The notes below the pieces were generated by a model. The model saw nothing but the letters and a program-made list of their open reading frames with translations, was not told where the DNA came from and searched no databases. Below, one piece after another: positions 20,695 to 29,807 of a DNA stretch of 30,278 nucleotides (positions are counted from its first letter, which is position 1; every line of letters begins with the position of its first letter). The stretch comes from a virus, in IMG/VR virus record IMGVR_UViG_3300019926_000053, positions 1 to 30,278 of that record; one strand, written 5' to 3'. Both the position numbers and the translations under genes were made by a program.

Positions 20695-21103
20695 CTCCAG
20701 CCCCCTATGACGCCCCGGACCTGTCGACGACGGGGTCGAGGGTCAGTGTCGACTCTCGTCTGTCTCCGGCGACCACACGTCGCCGGTCTTCATGCGCCAC
20801 CCACACGCGCCCGGACACGGAGGTCGCGAACTCGGAGAGACGGGCTGTCGATGTTCGACACCGCCAACTGGTTCACAGACAACTGCGTGACTCCGTCACT
20901 CTGACAACATAGAACGTCCTGCGGCTAACGCCGCCGCTTCCGGCGGATAGACGCCGACGGCCTATACTCGCCGTATGTCGCGACTGGGGGTTCGATTCCC
21001 TCGCCGGGCATACTGAACCGACCGACTGACTACCCGATCGCCGCCCGCGAACCCGTCGCTCGACGCGATCGCGGCGAATCACGCGCTTAGAAAACAACCC
21101 CTC
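20695..21103. other. Gene-poor stretch before the packaging operon
   Basis: About 410 bp with no convincing gene; an Arg-rich frame at 20707-20904 looks non-coding. It contains alternative hairpins gcggc-taac-gccgc (20921-20934) and ccgccg-cttc-cggcgg (20931-20946) that cannot form together, acggc...gccgt arms (20958-20975), a tRNA 3'-end-like sequence (20986-21010), and presumably the late promoter. Confidence 0.5.
20986..21010 (+). other. tRNA 3'-end-like sequence (T arm plus acceptor strand)
   Basis: GGGGG-TTCGATT-CCCTC forms a normal T stem and loop (20986-21002), followed by GCCGGGC and A (21003-21010) as an acceptor 3' strand and discriminator base. A matching 5' acceptor (GCCCGGC), D arm and anticodon arm are not found upstream, so it is not a complete tRNA. 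It could be an attachment-site core matching a host tRNA gene, or a decayed tRNA. Confidence 0.5.
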
Positions 21104-21691
21104 ATGGAAGACGACGAGACCGACGAGAAAGACTTCGAGACCTGTCCGGCGACGACGAAGTCGGGCGACCCATGCGGACAGCCCGCCGGCTGGGGGACCG
21201 ACAGCGACGCCGGCCCGTGTAAGTTTCACGGCGGCGCGGGCGGCGACGTCGGCGACCCAGGCGGCGCGCCGGAGGACAACGAAAACGCCGAGACACACGG
21301 TCTGACGGCCGATCGGGACAAGTGGTTCGACCGACACCGCGAGGAAGTCTCGGAGCGAGTACGCGCCCTCACGGCGTCGTATGTCCGGGACGCCCCGTTC
21401 GGCTGGGACGCCCAGGCGAAGGTCGACCAGGTCGTCGAGGTCGCGATCGACCAGACGCGGCTTCGACACTCGAACGACGTGATCGACGGGTTCCTCAAAA
21501 CCCAGGTCGTCGGGACACGCGACGACGGGTCTCCGATTCGACAGGTCGAAGAACACCCCGGACACCTCCCTCGGGACCGAATCAAGCGAACGAACCTCCG
21601 GGTTCTGAAAGACCTCGGCATTCTCGACGACCCGGACTCGGCCCAGGCGGACGCGACGAAGACGATCGCGGAGGTTCTCGCGAATGAGTAG
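21104..21691 (+). CDS. Terminase small subunit (putative)
   Basis: 195 residues. The N-terminus has a zinc-site-like motif common in haloarchaeal virus terminase-associated proteins: CPATTKSGDPCGQPAGWGTDSDAGPCKFHGG, with three Cys and one His. The rest is helical (RHREEVSERVRALTASYVRDAPFGWDAQAKVDQVVEVAIDQTRLR...), ending TKTIAEVLANE. It lies directly before, and overlaps by 8 bp, the large terminase gene. Small subunits recognise viral DNA and start packaging. The assignment rests on the motif and the position. Confidence 0.78.
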   Translation: MEDDETDEKDFETCPATTKSGDPCGQPAGWGTDSDAGPCKFHGGAGGDVGDPGGAPEDNENAETHGLTADRDKWFDRHREEVSERVRALTASYVRDAPFGWDAQAKVDQVVEVAIDQTRLRHSNDVIDGFLKTQVVGTRDDGSPIRQVEEHPGHLPRDRIKRTNLRVLKDLGILDDPDSAQADATKTIAEVLANE

Positions 21692-23126
21692 CTCCGACAC
21701 GCCCGATCGGGCGACACTCGCCCCCGGTTTCGACTCGTCGGCGGTCGACCCGACGCCGGACTCGGACCGCGATCACGGGACCGACGGCGACGTGACGGAG
21801 TTTGAGGGGTTATCAGCGACGGAGGCGCGGAACCGGCTGCGCGCCCTGTCGCTCCCGGAGCGAATCGAGGTTCTGTTCGGCGTCGAACCCTTCGACTACC
21901 AGCGAGACGTCGGCGCGTATGTCGACCAAAACAGCCCGGCCCGCGTCGCGATACAACCCGGCCGACAGGTCGGCAAGACACTCTGGGGCGCGGCGCTGGC
22001 GGCCGACGACGCGATCATTCGACACGGCGAGGACACGCTAATCGCGGCCCCGTTTCAGGAAACCGCCGACGAGCTAATGAGAGAGGCGACGCGGCTTTTG
22101 GAGACGGCCGAGAAGCGAGTCGCCGCGATCGAGGGGCTGTCGATCGGCGTCGAGACGCGGAACAAGCGCGAATGGGAATTTGCACACGGCGGGCGGCTTC
22201 TCTCCCGGACGCTGGGCGTCGACGGCGTCGGACAGCGAGGGAAATCCCCGAAGTTCGTGATCGTCGACGAGTCCGCCTTCGTCCCCGACGACGTGTTTGA
22301 GTCCGTCGTCGAGGCGTTTTTCGCGACACACAACGACTATACGTTCACCCTTCTCTCGACACCGTCGGGCGACTCGGGGTTCTTTTACCGGAAGGTGAAG
22401 CTCGACGACGACTGGTATTCCCCGTATTGGCCGACGGCGATATGTCCGCTCGTCGACACCGACTGGTTAGCTGAACGGAAGCGGAAGAACGACGCGCGGA
22501 CGTTCCAGCGGGAGTATCTCGGGGAGTTCGTCTCGTCGAGCGATCGGTTCTTCGACGCGGAGGCGATCGACGACGCTATGTCGGCGGTCTCGCTCGACGA
22601 CCGCGACCTGTCGATCGGGGCGGATATCGCGAGGGCGGGCGACGACCAGACGGCGATCGTCGCGGTCGACGAACTCGGGACGGCTGAAGTCCTGGTCGCC
22701 GACCGGAACATGACGCTTACCGAGGCGGCCGGGACGCTCGTCGACCTGTATGAGTCCCGCGACGTCGACGCGATCGCGATCGACGAGACTGGGCTGGGCG
22801 CGGGGCCGGTCGAAATGGTCGAATCCGAACTCGGCGAGGCGGTCGTCGAGGGCGTGAAGTTCTCGATCGAGCGGAAACAGTCGCTGTATAACGAACTGAA
22901 AAATGACCTCGAAAACGGGACGCTTGACCTCGCGAACGACGGACAGTTGCTCCGGGAACTCCGGGAACTCGAATACTCCCTCACCGCGAGAGGGAAGACA
23001 AAAATCGACCACCCGGACGGCGGACACGACGACCTCGCCGACGCCCTCGCCCTCGCGGCGTGGGTCAATCGGGGCGGGGCGAGCGACGATTACGCGCGAG
23101 ACTCGGACAACGTGGTCGTACTATGA
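21684..23126 (+). CDS. terL: Terminase large subunit
   Basis: 480 residues, normal length. ATPase: adenine-binding YQRDVGAYV, Walker A GRQVGKT (93-99), Walker B VIVDE (192-196), coupling motif TLLSTPSG. Nuclease (RNase H fold): Asp315 in SIGADIARAG, Asp368 in DAIAIDETG, and Asp451/Asp454 in HDDLADALALAAWV. It cuts concatemeric DNA and drives it into the prohead through the portal. The start is at ATG 21684 inside the small-subunit gene; the stop overlaps the portal start as ATGA. Confidence 0.95.
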   Translation: MSSSDTPDRATLAPGFDSSAVDPTPDSDRDHGTDGDVTEFEGLSATEARNRLRALSLPERIEVLFGVEPFDYQRDVGAYVDQNSPARVAIQPGRQVGKTLWGAALAADDAIIRHGEDTLIAAPFQETADELMREATRLLETAEKRVAAIEGLSIGVETRNKREWEFAHGGRLLSRTLGVDGVGQRGKSPKFVIVDESAFVPDDVFESVVEAFFATHNDYTFTLLSTPSGDSGFFYRKVKLDDDWYSPYWPTAICPLVDTDWLAERKRKNDARTFQREYLGEFVSSSDRFFDAEAIDDAMSAVSLDDRDLSIGADIARAGDDQTAIVAVDELGTAEVLVADRNMTLTEAAGTLVDLYESRDVDAIAIDETGLGAGPVEMVESELGEAVVEGVKFSIERKQSLYNELKNDLENGTLDLANDGQLLRELRELEYSLTARGKTKIDHPDGGHDDLADALALAAWVNRGGASDDYARDSDNVVVL

Positions 23127-26100
23127 GTGACGACGCTCCCGACACGCTGTTCGGCCGGCTTCGCGACCGTGTCTCCGACGCTCTCGCTCCCGACGACGGG
23201 TCGGCGTCGCCCCAGGCGCGCGACGAAGACCCGATTTCGATCGGCCGCGAGGAGTTCCGGGAAGAAATCGACGCGCGGGACGTCAAGACGTTCGTCGAGG
23301 AATATTACAAGAACCCACTAATCAGAATCCCGATTCAGAACTTCGCGAGCGACGTCACGGAACCCGGCGTCTCTGTCGAGGTGGAAGGGCTGGGCGACGA
23401 CGAAGACGTCCCCGAGGTCGTGTATCAGGGCGAGACGACACCGCTCGACGACGCCCTCGAAGACTGGATAACCTCAAGCTATATCGACGGATACAGCTTC
23501 TCCGGGAACGGCGCGGACTTACTGGAAGAAGTCGTCAAAGACCGGCGCGGCCGGCGTGGGACTGCGATCGTCGAACTCGCCTACGACGACCCGCGCGACC
23601 GGAACGAGCTTCTGGGCTTGAAGCCCATGCGGCCGGAGACGACCGTCACGTATACGCGCGAGGGGAAGGCGATACCGCTCCGGCCGGGCGACCAGCCGGG
23701 AACGTTCGACACAATCGCGATCGACGACCTGAACGACGACTCGCGAAACGCGCCTCCCGAGACGCCGGCCGGGAAGACAGCCGCGATCGTTCAGTTCGAC
23801 GACGTCTTCGGCGCGGACGAACGCGACGAGATTCCTTTCGCGCTTGACGACGTCGCTGTCTCGACCCACGACGCTGATACGGGCGAGATATACGGCCGCC
23901 CGGACACGGCGTCGGTGATTAACCGCGCGCGGTCACTGAGACGGAAGCTTCGGTACGTCGACCAGTCTGTGATTAATACGGCGTTTGGGAACATTATCGC
24001 GACTGTCGAGTCCCAGGACGAAGACGTCGTCAAGAACGTCCGGGATAACCTCACGCCGAACGTCCGCGATCGCGACGATCGAGACCTTGACCCGGAGACA
24101 GTTTCGGCGACGAACGCGCCGGTCGATATCACCGAGATTCAGGGGAACGTCCCCCAGGTCGAACAGATTATCCAGCAAGAAATCGAGTTCGTCTTGACCG
24201 CTATGCCGACTCCGCTTTATCGAGTCGGTTTTGCTGGCGATATTAACCGTGACGTGACGTCCGAACAGGGAGAGGATTATCGCGATCAAGTCAAACGCGA
24301 ACGCCGACGGCTGGAGGGCGACTTCCAGGGCGTGTTAGAACAGAAGGCGCGGGAACTGATTCTCGGCGGCCCGAAGTCCGACGAAGACCTTCCGGTCACG
24401 CCGCGTCTCCGGCTTCGACCGTCGGACGCGGAGTCGCCGCTTCGCGACGAAGAATTTGACGCGGGCGAGTTCTCGACGCTCATGTCGGGGCTGTCGACGG
24501 CGGCGGGACCGAAAGGCGGCGCGACCGCGCTGGTCCCAGCCGAGACGATCGTCGACACGTTCCTCGACATGAACCCCGACGACGTCCTGTCGGAGTCGTC
24601 GGACAGCCCGCCTCGGGCTGGTATGGAAAGCGAGGCGGCCCGCGAGGTCTTCGAGCGGCTTCAGGACGACGACGACCCAGACGGCGACGGCGAGGCGGCC
24701 TTAGCGACCCGGTACGCGAGTGGCGACCCCGTTTCGACGCCGGACGGCGACGGCGTGGTCGTCGAGACGGCCGAGACGACGATCGAGGTCGACGGCGAGC
24801 GAGTCGAGGGAAGCTCGCGATCGCCGGCTTATGTCGTCGCGCTTGACAGCGGCGGCGCGTCGACGTTCCGCGCGAGTGACCTGACTAAGTCCGACTGGTT
24901 CCCCGACGACGACGTCGACCCGTCGACGCTCGATCAAGCGGCACGCGCGGCTGTCGACCCGCTCCGATTCCCGGCCGTTCACAACGATCGCGACCGCGAC
25001 AGCGACGCGGAGCGACTGGAAGACCCAGGCGTCGGCTTCGACTCGCTCCCGGACGGCTGGGACCGTTCCAGTGTCCTGAAGGCGTGGTCGTCGCTGGGCG
25101 GGTCGTTCACGTCGGCGCGGCGCGAGTTCCGGGGCGAGGTTCGCGACCCGGCGGGTCTCGCCGCCGCTTTGAAAGACGAAGTCCTGGGCTTCGAGACATG
25201 GCGCGGTGGCTTCGCGGCGTCCCCGGCGACACTCGCGGTCGAAGACCCAGACGGGCCGTTCGGCGACGTCCCGGTTCTCCCCGACACGCTCGAAAACTTC
25301 TCGACGGCGTGGCTGATTCGGTACGCCGAGTATGTCGCCGCCGACAAGCCGGAGATTCCCGAGGAAGACCGTCTCGCGACGATCGACCAGGCGACACTCC
25401 GGCGAGAACTCGCGGAGCTTGAGTTCAATCCGACCCTTCACCCGCGCGACCCGGAGACGGGACAGTTCGTCGAGCGGCCGTTCGACCTCCCGGACGACGC
25501 GCCGGACTTCACGGACCTGTCGACAAAGGAGACGCTCGAATATATCGCCGAGAACGACGACAGCGGGCTTCTCGACGACACGCTGTTCAATCCCGACGAG
25601 AATATCACGGCCGACCAGGTTCCGGTTCGAGCGACGTCGCTCGACGACGTCCCCGACCCAGACGAGTTCGACGGCGACGTCCCGACGAACCCGCCGATCG
25701 ACGAAGGCGACGCCCCGGACGTCCCGGACGTCGGAGAGAGTGTCCCGCTGGAAGACCAGGGAGGACAAATCCGTCTGAACGAACTCGACGGGCTGGAACG
25801 CGGCGACTTGATCGCAGTCGACGACACAGTCGCCGAGTTCGAGAACGCTTCCCAGAACGGTCGGAACTTTCTATACCGGGACGGAAGCGGCGACGTTCAG
25901 GAAGGGGAAGTTCCTCGCGACACCGTCCGCGCGCTTGACACCGCGATCGACGAGAAGAACCCCGAGACGGGCGACGACGGCGGCGGCGACGGCGTCTCGC
26001 TTGACGAGATTCCGGTAAATGACGAGTCGAACTTCGTCGACGTCGAAGACGAACGGAACCTCGAAGAAGGCGATATCCTTCGCGTCGAGCGGGACGGGAC

Positions 26101-28390
26101 GCCGGAAATGGCGCGGGTCGTCGACGCGCCCGACGACCTGGGGAACGAACCGACCGTCGAGAACGCCGACGGCAATCAGTATCAAGCCGCTATCGGCGGC
26201 ACGTTCGCGGAGGGGGATATCACACGCCGCTACGCCCCCGACGAAGTCACGCCGGACGTCGCCGACGCCCGCCGGGGGACAGACGTCACGGCGCGCGACG
26301 TCGACCCCGACGACTCGCGGTTTATCGAAGACCTTGACCAGCTTGACGACGACGGCGCGAACTGGGAACAGTCGCCGTTCGTCGCCGAGGAAGGCGACCT
26401 TATTCGGTATCAGCCCCGTGGGTCGGACGACTGGTCGTTCGGCGTCGACCCAGGCGGCGGCATGGGCGGGACGACGCTTGTCACGCCCCAGGGCGACAAA
26501 GTCGACGTCGGCGGCATGACGCTCGAACGCTACCGCCCAGAAACGGAGGATATCGACGCGGACTCGTTCAACACCGTCTCTGACGACCTGCCGGAAGTGA
26601 ACCTCTCGACACGGGACGGGCCGCCGTCTCGCCGCCGTGAGGGCGTCGATCGAGGCGACACGTTCGGCGAGACGCTCCCCGGCGCGGCCGTCGACGAACA
26701 GGCGATTCCCGAGGGGGCCATAATCGCGGAAGACAAGAACGACCCAGAGAGCTATCAAGTTCTCGGGTACGACGAAGACTTCCGAGGGACCCAGCAAATC
26801 GTCATTCGGTCCCACCACGGTAACACGCGGCGGTTTGACGCGGACCGGTTCGACCGGCGCGGCTTCAAGCGATACCGTCGGCGAGCGGACGCGCGGGTCT
26901 CGATCGACGGCTGGGACGACGCCGACTCGATAGACGCCCGACGCGAAGCCGTTCGGGAGACGCTTGATACCGTTCTCCCCCGGTTCGACAACCTGGAAGA
27001 CACGGTTCTTGATCGGAACAGCGTCCTCCCGATCGCAGACGACCAGTTTGACCGAGTCAAAGAGTCGATCGCGCGTGAACTCGCTCGCTCGAAGTCGCGC
27101 GATCACGCCGAGACGGTCGTCGCCCGCATGACGGCCGCCGGCGACGACAAAGACCGCGCCTCGGCGTCGCCGAACGCAAACACGCGCGAAGAACCACGCG
27201 GCCGGTTCCAAATCGGCGACGGCAGGAACGGGGACGAAGAAACGATCACACACGAACTCGGACACACTGTCGGCTACGCATACGGGTTTCAGGGGACGTC
27301 GAACGACAAAGACGGAGCGGTGTATCCCATGCCAGAACACAGTTGGGAATCCGACCGCTTCGAGGCGGAGGAAAAGTATGGTCTCGCTGTCCCGCCCCGC
27401 GACCGCAACCCCCAGGGTGGAACCCAGGACATACCGAGCGACAGAAACTCGTTCTTCACAAACGGCGAGTCGATCGCGGACGACGTCGAGACGGAAATCG
27501 GGAGCGGCCTTGACGGCCGGAACTTCTCGCCGGCCGCCGACGACCTCGGTAATCCGGGCGGGGGTAACGAGCTACTGTCCGAGGGTCAAATGATTCGCCT
27601 CGGTGACACGCCGTCCCATAACGAACCGAAGAACTGGGAGGTCGCCGAGGCCCAGGCGGTCGACCCTGGGCTACCCAGGTACGACGCCCCCGACGACGCT
27701 GTCCCACGGGACGAACTCGACGACGAGTTCCGAACTCGAATGAACACGGTCCAAACTGTGACGCTTGAAAGCCGAGACGGCGATCAAGTCCGGGCGACGC
27801 TGTCCGCGCGGTCAAGTGGCCCGTCGCTTCAGTGGTCCGACGACGCAGAGTATGTCGGGTCGGAACAGGTCGACATGACGCGACAGTCTGTCCCGGACGA
27901 CTGGCGAACCGAATACCCGGACGCCGACGACGTCCTGGGGACGGACGACTTCGACGACCCCGAGGAAGCCGCTCGGAATCTCGCGGCTATGGCTAACAAA
28001 GCCTGGTATCGAATGTCCTGGGCGACGAAACAACTCGGGGCGCAAGACGCCCAGAAACTCTCAATCGTTAACGGCGGCTATGACGCGAAGAACGCCCATG
28101 AGGTCATGTCCGCCATTCACGAACTTATGCGGTCGAAAGAGGGCGACCTCGGCCCTCGCGACGACCCGCTTGAAACGGAGATTCGCGACGGGATTGACTC
28201 GCTGGTCCGCCACCACCCAGGGCTGTTAGAAGCGTACCGGAACGTGTACGACCTCCCGGAGAAACACGGTCGTATGGCGAACGGCATTCTCGACCGGCTG
28301 GGCAAGGACTTCAGATTCGACGGGTACGGCGACCCGTCGGACGACGAAGCGGAGCTTCTCGACGACCTCTATTCGGAGGGTAGCTCATGA
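23123..28390 (+). CDS. Giant portal fusion protein with SH3-like repeats and HELGH zincin motif
   Basis: 1755 residues; a normal portal has about 450-600. ATG 23123 overlaps the terminase stop (ATGA). Residues about 1-470 are portal-like (YYKNPLIRIPIQNFAS, GYSFSGNGADLLEEVVKDRRGRRGTAIVELAY, YGRPDTASVINRARSLRRKLRYVDQSVIN). Then come an SH3-like segment (about 528-590, SGDPVSTPDGDGVVV), a helical W-rich region (600-715), HPRDPETGQF (773-782), about four SH3/KOW-like barrels (880-1260) with LERGDLI/LEEGDIL/EEGDLIRY, and a zincin motif TITHELGHTVGYAYG (His1377, Glu1378, His1381). The last 370 residues are helical. The frame is open throughout. It may be cleaved after assembly, or carry an injected or maturation protease. 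Confidence 0.85.
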   Translation: MSDDAPDTLFGRLRDRVSDALAPDDGSASPQARDEDPISIGREEFREEIDARDVKTFVEEYYKNPLIRIPIQNFASDVTEPGVSVEVEGLGDDEDVPEVVYQGETTPLDDALEDWITSSYIDGYSFSGNGADLLEEVVKDRRGRRGTAIVELAYDDPRDRNELLGLKPMRPETTVTYTREGKAIPLRPGDQPGTFDTIAIDDLNDDSRNAPPETPAGKTAAIVQFDDVFGADERDEIPFALDDVAVSTHDADTGEIYGRPDTASVINRARSLRRKLRYVDQSVINTAFGNIIATVESQDEDVVKNVRDNLTPNVRDRDDRDLDPETVSATNAPVDITEIQGNVPQVEQIIQQEIEFVLTAMPTPLYRVGFAGDINRDVTSEQGEDYRDQVKRERRRLEGDFQGVLEQKARELILGGPKSDEDLPVTPRLRLRPSDAESPLRDEEFDAGEFSTLMSGLSTAAGPKGGATALVPAETIVDTFLDMNPDDVLSESSDSPPRAGMESEAAREVFERLQDDDDPDGDGEAALATRYASGDPVSTPDGDGVVVETAETTIEVDGERVEGSSRSPAYVVALDSGGASTFRASDLTKSDWFPDDDVDPSTLDQAARAAVDPLRFPAVHNDRDRDSDAERLEDPGVGFDSLPDGWDRSSVLKAWSSLGGSFTSARREFRGEVRDPAGLAAALKDEVLGFETWRGGFAASPATLAVEDPDGPFGDVPVLPDTLENFSTAWLIRYAEYVAADKPEIPEEDRLATIDQATLRRELAELEFNPTLHPRDPETGQFVERPFDLPDDAPDFTDLSTKETLEYIAENDDSGLLDDTLFNPDENITADQVPVRATSLDDVPDPDEFDGDVPTNPPIDEGDAPDVPDVGESVPLEDQGGQIRLNELDGLERGDLIAVDDTVAEFENASQNGRNFLYRDGSGDVQEGEVPRDTVRALDTAIDEKNPETGDDGGGDGVSLDEIPVNDESNFVDVEDERNLEEGDILRVERDGTPEMARVVDAPDDLGNEPTVENADGNQYQAAIGGTFAEGDITRRYAPDEVTPDVADARRGTDVTARDVDPDDSRFIEDLDQLDDDGANWEQSPFVAEEGDLIRYQPRGSDDWSFGVDPGGGMGGTTLVTPQGDKVDVGGMTLERYRPETEDIDADSFNTVSDDLPEVNLSTRDGPPSRRREGVDRGDTFGETLPGAAVDEQAIPEGAIIAEDKNDPESYQVLGYDEDFRGTQQIVIRSHHGNTRRFDADRFDRRGFKRYRRRADARVSIDGWDDADSIDARREAVRETLDTVLPRFDNLEDTVLDRNSVLPIADDQFDRVKESIARELARSKSRDHAETVVARMTAAGDDKDRASASPNANTREEPRGRFQIGDGRNGDEETITHELGHTVGYAYGFQGTSNDKDGAVYPMPEHSWESDRFEAEEKYGLAVPPRDRNPQGGTQDIPSDRNSFFTNGESIADDVETEIGSGLDGRNFSPAADDLGNPGGGNELLSEGQMIRLGDTPSHNEPKNWEVAEAQAVDPGLPRYDAPDDAVPRDELDDEFRTRMNTVQTVTLESRDGDQVRATLSARSSGPSLQWSDDAEYVGSEQVDMTRQSVPDDWRTEYPDADDVLGTDDFDDPEEAARNLAAMANKAWYRMSWATKQLGAQDAQKLSIVNGGYDAKNAHEVMSAIHELMRSKEGDLGPRDDPLETEIRDGIDSLVRHHPGLLEAYRNVYDLPEKHGRMANGILDRLGKDFRFDGYGDPSDDEAELLDDLYSEGSS
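27248..27266 (+). other. HELGH zincin motif in portal fusion
   Basis: Codons 27251-27265 encode His-Glu-Leu-Gly-His (residues 1377-1381), preceded by ThrIleThr and followed by ThrValGlyTyr, the usual zinc metallopeptidase pattern. A third zinc ligand is not certain; Glu residues in WESDRFEAEEKYG, about 30-45 residues on, are candidates. Confidence 0.75.
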
Positions 28391-28710
28391 TCGCGATATT
28401 CGACGCGGACTCGGGCGAGAAGGCGGCGGAAGTCACGTTCAGCCCGTATGAGTTCGAGACGACAGACGCCGCCGGGCCGGCGGTCGAACAGGTTCTCGAC
28501 ACGCTGGAAGACCTGGGTCAAATGAACCGCGAGACGGCGATCGAGGCGAACCCGTTCGCGGCGAACGACGCGCCGATCGAGAATCAGCCGACCAGCATGG
28601 AAGGCAACGACCCGCCGTCGAGACAGTTTCTAATCGACACGCTCGCCCGGCGTGTTCGGCCGGGCTACGTGGTCGAGACTGACCCAGACAGCGACGACAG
28701 CGACGTGTAA
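28387..28710 (+). CDS. Small unknown protein after portal
   Basis: 107 residues; ATG 28387 overlaps the portal stop (ATGA). Acidic; IAIFDADSGEKAAEVTFSPYEFETTDAAGPAVEQVLDTLEDLG is beta then helix, followed by a conserved-looking FLIDTLARRVRPGYVVETDPDSDDSDV. Possibly a head assembly or portal accessory protein. No family recognised. Confidence 0.68.
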   Translation: MIAIFDADSGEKAAEVTFSPYEFETTDAAGPAVEQVLDTLEDLGQMNRETAIEANPFAANDAPIENQPTSMEGNDPPSRQFLIDTLARRVRPGYVVETDPDSDDSDV

Positions 28711-28731
28711 CGCTCGCCTCCCCACCTGATC

Positions 28732-28899
28732 ATGCTTGAATGGTGTCTCGTTTTGTATAGCGGCGCGACCGTCGCGTTCGGATTGTTGTTCGGCGTGAAC
28801 AACCCCCCGGAGACGGCCTTTGAATGGCTGGTTCTGGCGGCGTTCGCGGCGGCGTGGCCCGTGGTCTGTCTGGTCTCGACGGCCGGCGAGGGGGTCTGA
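28732..28899 (+). CDS. 55-residue two-helix membrane protein
   Basis: ATG 28732, TGA 28897-28899, one base before the next ATG. The product MLEWCLVLYSGATVAFGLLFG...EWLVLAAFAAAWPVVCLVSTAGEGV has two hydrophobic helices (about 4-21 and 31-48) separated by VNNPPETAF. It fills the gap between two head genes exactly, so it is likely real. It might be a small membrane factor for entry or lysis; function unknown. Confidence 0.65.
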   Translation: MLEWCLVLYSGATVAFGLLFGVNNPPETAFEWLVLAAFAAAWPVVCLVSTAGEGV

Positions 28900-28900
28900 C

Positions 28901-29800
28901 ATGGGCGACCCGACGGAAAACCTTCGCGCGGAGTTCGTCGAGGCGTTTATCGAGCGGTTCGACGCGATTCGCGACCGAGTCGACCGCGCCTTGGGAGACC
29001 TCGACGTCTTCGCCCTCGCGAGAGACGCCGAACAGCCGCGAACGCCGGAGGAAATCGCGGACGACTCCCCGCGAATCCTGTCGTTCAAGAGTCGCCGGGA
29101 GAACGTCGCCGCCTTCGTCGCCTGGTTAGAGTCAGTCGTCGAGGAAGAACTTCTCCGACCCGTCGAGAACCAGCGAGACGTCGCGAACGGCGATCACTGG
29201 TCGGCCCAGTTCGTCCGCATGGCGTACTCGCAGGGCTGGTTTCAGGCGCGGAACCGGCTTCGCGTCGAGGGCGTGAACGTCGGCCCGGACCTGGAGACCG
29301 AGGCGGTCTTCGACCTGCCGGTGGCGACGGAGACGCTGTCGCGGTACTATCAGCGAACGTATGAAGACCTCCTCGACCTGTCGGACGACGTCACGGCGGA
29401 GGCGACGACCGTTCTGACGAACGCCTTCGCCGAGGGCGTCGGGCCGCGTGAGGCGGCCCGACGGGTCGACGACGCCGTCGCGGAGATTGACGAGACACGC
29501 GGCCGCGTGATCGCTCGGACACGGACGATCGACACCTACACTGACGCGACGATCGACCGCTACCGAGACGCCGGGGTCGCGGCGGTCGAACACGGCGAGT
29601 TTTCGGACTCGGACGACGCGCGGGTCTGTCCGATTTGTGAGGAACTCGACGGTCGGGAGATACCGCTGGTCTCGATCGAGGAAGAGACATTCGAGTTCGA
29701 CCCGCCCGAGGGCGTCCCGGACTCGCTCGCCGGCACGTTTGGCGTCAAACCCCCGATTCACCCAAACGGACGCTGTGTCCTACTGCCGGTTATCGACTGA
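28901..29800 (+). CDS. MuF-like head morphogenesis protein
   Basis: 299 residues from ATG 28901, one base after the previous stop. Helical N-terminus, then the MuF-type region: AFAEGVGPREAARRVDDAVAEIDETRGRVIARTRTIDTYTDATIDRYRDAGV, VCPICEELDGREI (Cys243, Cys246) and PPIHPNGRCVLLPVID (His287, Cys292). The family usually ends HPNCRC; here the first Cys is Gly, so one zinc ligand may be missing or replaced. MuF proteins link to the portal and are packaged in the head. Order portal, MuF, protease is standard. Confidence 0.85.
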   Translation: MGDPTENLRAEFVEAFIERFDAIRDRVDRALGDLDVFALARDAEQPRTPEEIADDSPRILSFKSRRENVAAFVAWLESVVEEELLRPVENQRDVANGDHWSAQFVRMAYSQGWFQARNRLRVEGVNVGPDLETEAVFDLPVATETLSRYYQRTYEDLLDLSDDVTAEATTVLTNAFAEGVGPREAARRVDDAVAEIDETRGRVIARTRTIDTYTDATIDRYRDAGVAAVEHGEFSDSDDARVCPICEELDGREIPLVSIEEETFEFDPPEGVPDSLAGTFGVKPPIHPNGRCVLLPVID

Positions 29801-29801
29801 T

Positions 29802-29807
29802 AGGAGG
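29802..29807 (+). promoter_or_regulatory. Shine-Dalgarno sequence for prohead protease gene
   Basis: AGGAGG ends 11 bp before the ATG at 29819. This gene is not overlapped by the one upstream, unlike most here, so a proper ribosome-binding site is expected. Confidence 0.7.

Noticed and set aside
20707-20904. 65-codon frame before the tRNA-like sequence
   Set aside because: Very Arg-rich with no family likeness or coupling; judged non-coding.
20900-21010. Complete tRNA gene
   Set aside because: No 5' acceptor strand, D arm or valid anticodon loop could be paired; only the T arm and 3' acceptor strand fit.
20873-21700. 275-codon minus-strand frame over the tRNA-like sequence and small terminase
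   Set aside because: Contains CPARESNPQS, the usual translation of the antisense of a tRNA T arm, and is basic and Arg-rich; the small terminase opposite is well supported.
24701-27340. Long minus-strand frames (355 and 489 codons) inside the portal fusion
   Set aside because: Val/Arg-rich shadow frames; the plus frame has clear portal and zincin motifs.
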